From Pseudoclavibacter terrae (lineage in GTDB: Bacteria > Actinomycetota > Actinomycetes > Actinomycetales > Microbacteriaceae), in NCBI RefSeq assembly GCF_008831075.1, contig NZ_WBJX01000004.1, forward strand, positions 62,001-126,000: 64,000 bases of DNA, read 5' to 3'. Under the pieces are notes generated by a model that saw only the letters and a program-made list of their open reading frames with translations, was not told the DNA's origin and made no database searches. Both the position numbers and the translations under genes were made by a program. Position 1 is the first letter of the stretch. Each line of letters opens with the position of its first letter. Shown here piece after piece: positions 63,389 through 64,000 of the stretch.

Positions 63389-64000
63389 CGCCGGCCGAGA
63401 CTCCGGTGACCGGGATCGTGCCGGCTACCATCCCCGTGGCCGACATCAGCCGCACCGGTGGTGGCATGCGAGAGGGTCGTGACGTTCTCCGCCTGGCCCG
63501 ATGCCCGACGCAGGACCGATGCGATCGCCAGGCGTCCGGCCTCATCGAGGCAGAACTCCCCGATGTCGGCGAGCCGCCGGTGCCCGACGGACGAGCGCTC
63601 CACGTGCATGACGAGGTCGATCGCGCTCACGGTCTGCCTGGCGACCGCATCCTGCGTCATGCCGGCAAGCGCGCCGAGCGCCTCGAGGCGCGAGGGCACA
63701 TCGGCGAGGGAGTTCGCGTGGAGCGTCCCAGCGCCACCGTCGTGTCCCGTGTTGAGCGCGGCCAGGAGCTCCCGGAGTTCGGCACCGCGACATTCGCCGA
63801 GCACGAGCCTGTCCGGGCGCATCCGCAGCGACTCGCGGACGAGGCGTTCGAGCGGCACGCTCCCTGCACCCTCGATGTTCGCCTGTCTCGCCTCGAGCGA
63901 GACGCTGTGGGGATGCGCGATGCGGAGCTCTGCGACGTCCTCGATCACGACGATGCGGTCGCGGGGGTCTGACTCCGAGAGGATCGCGGAGAGGAACGTC
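63385..64000 (-). CDS. TadA/CpaF-type pilus assembly ATPase, C-terminal part
   Basis: The gene continues past the right edge; about 205 C-terminal codons are visible. IVVIEDVAELRI (Asp box), the Walker B region MRPDRLVLGECRGAE, GHDGGAGTLHANS (His box) and IDLVMHVERS mark a GspE/TadA secretion ATPase. It powers pilus assembly through the F-family platform protein encoded next. Walker A lies outside the window. Confidence 0.9.
   Translation of the reverse strand, partial: TFLSAILSESDPRDRIVVIEDVAELRIAHPHSVSLEARQANIEGAGSVPLERLVRESLRMRPDRLVLGECRGAELRELLAALNTGHDGGAGTLHANSLADVPSRLEALGALAGMTQDAVARQTVSAIDLVMHVERSSVGHRRLADIGEFCLDEAGRLAIASVLRRASGQAENVTTLSHATTGAADVGHGDGSRHDPGHRSLGRR

Overview
The window is high-GC actinobacterial chromosome. 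Several things point to the order Micrococcales, most likely family Microbacteriaceae: strong G/C bias at third codon positions, a TopA with a Lys/Ala-rich tail, the tad-like cluster next to topA-tmk-holB, a heterodimeric ABC exporter and GTG/TTG starts. The genus cannot be told from the sequence. I see no prophage, insertion sequence, CRISPR array or rRNA. Gene content is core metabolism plus a few accessory genes, and the unusual signal lies mostly in the intergenic DNA.

Layout. 0-2.3 kb: end of a MarR regulator, a TetR regulator with a perfect operator palindrome, an SDR oxidoreductase with an extra N-terminal domain and a 33-residue membrane peptide. 2.3-6.1 kb: a two-gene heterodimeric ABC exporter. 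6.5-9.2 kb: biotin-dependent acyl-CoA carboxylase alpha subunit and a TSUP permease. 9.2-13.4 kb: an LpdA-type flavoprotein, then purine nucleoside phosphorylase and a phosphohexo/pentomutase. 14.1-16.3 kb: Ogt and an Ada-AlkA fusion for alkylation repair. 16.5-26.7 kb: a nucleoside uptake and salvage locus on the minus strand (two BMP lipoproteins, ATPase, two permeases, cdd, deoA, add) ending in an orphan PTS EIIA. 26.8-29.2 kb: GDP-mannose synthesis and a mannosyltransferase. 29.4-32.9 kb: sdhCDAB. 33-37 kb: a BrkB/YihY protein and a two-gene acyl-AMP ligase plus ketosynthase cassette. 37.2-39.5 kb: methionine-type ABC importer. 39.8-41.5 kb: PTS enzyme I. 41.6-50 kb: second YihY, xth, trpS, polyprenol-P-mannose synthase, ribA, an MHS-family transporter and a single-chain ABC exporter. 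50.7-54.7 kb: pncA, dacB, a RibD-type reductase and a FolP2-like protein. 54.7-64 kb: tRNA-Thr(CGT), a secreted TAP-like hydrolase, holB, tmk, topA and a tad/flp pilus cluster that runs off the right edge.

How parts work together. PNP, Cdd, DeoA and Add release bases and (deoxy)ribose-1-phosphate from imported nucleosides, and the mutase at 11.7 kb is well placed to turn pentose-1-phosphates into pentose-5-phosphates. ManC, the GT4 mannosyltransferase and the Dpm-like enzyme form a scattered mannosylation set. RibD-type reductase and FolP2-like protein sit together and suggest a pterin/folate side branch.

Two sequence-wide patterns stand out. (1) At least sixteen genes carry a TANNNT-like -10 box six to eight (mostly exactly six) bases before the start codon, which predicts widespread leaderless transcription. 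(2) A family of nested palindromes built on CGGGATGGG/CCCATCCCG, in two module types (A and B), occurs nine times at four intergenic loci, always just past the 3' ends of genes. I regard this family as the best candidate for something undescribed.
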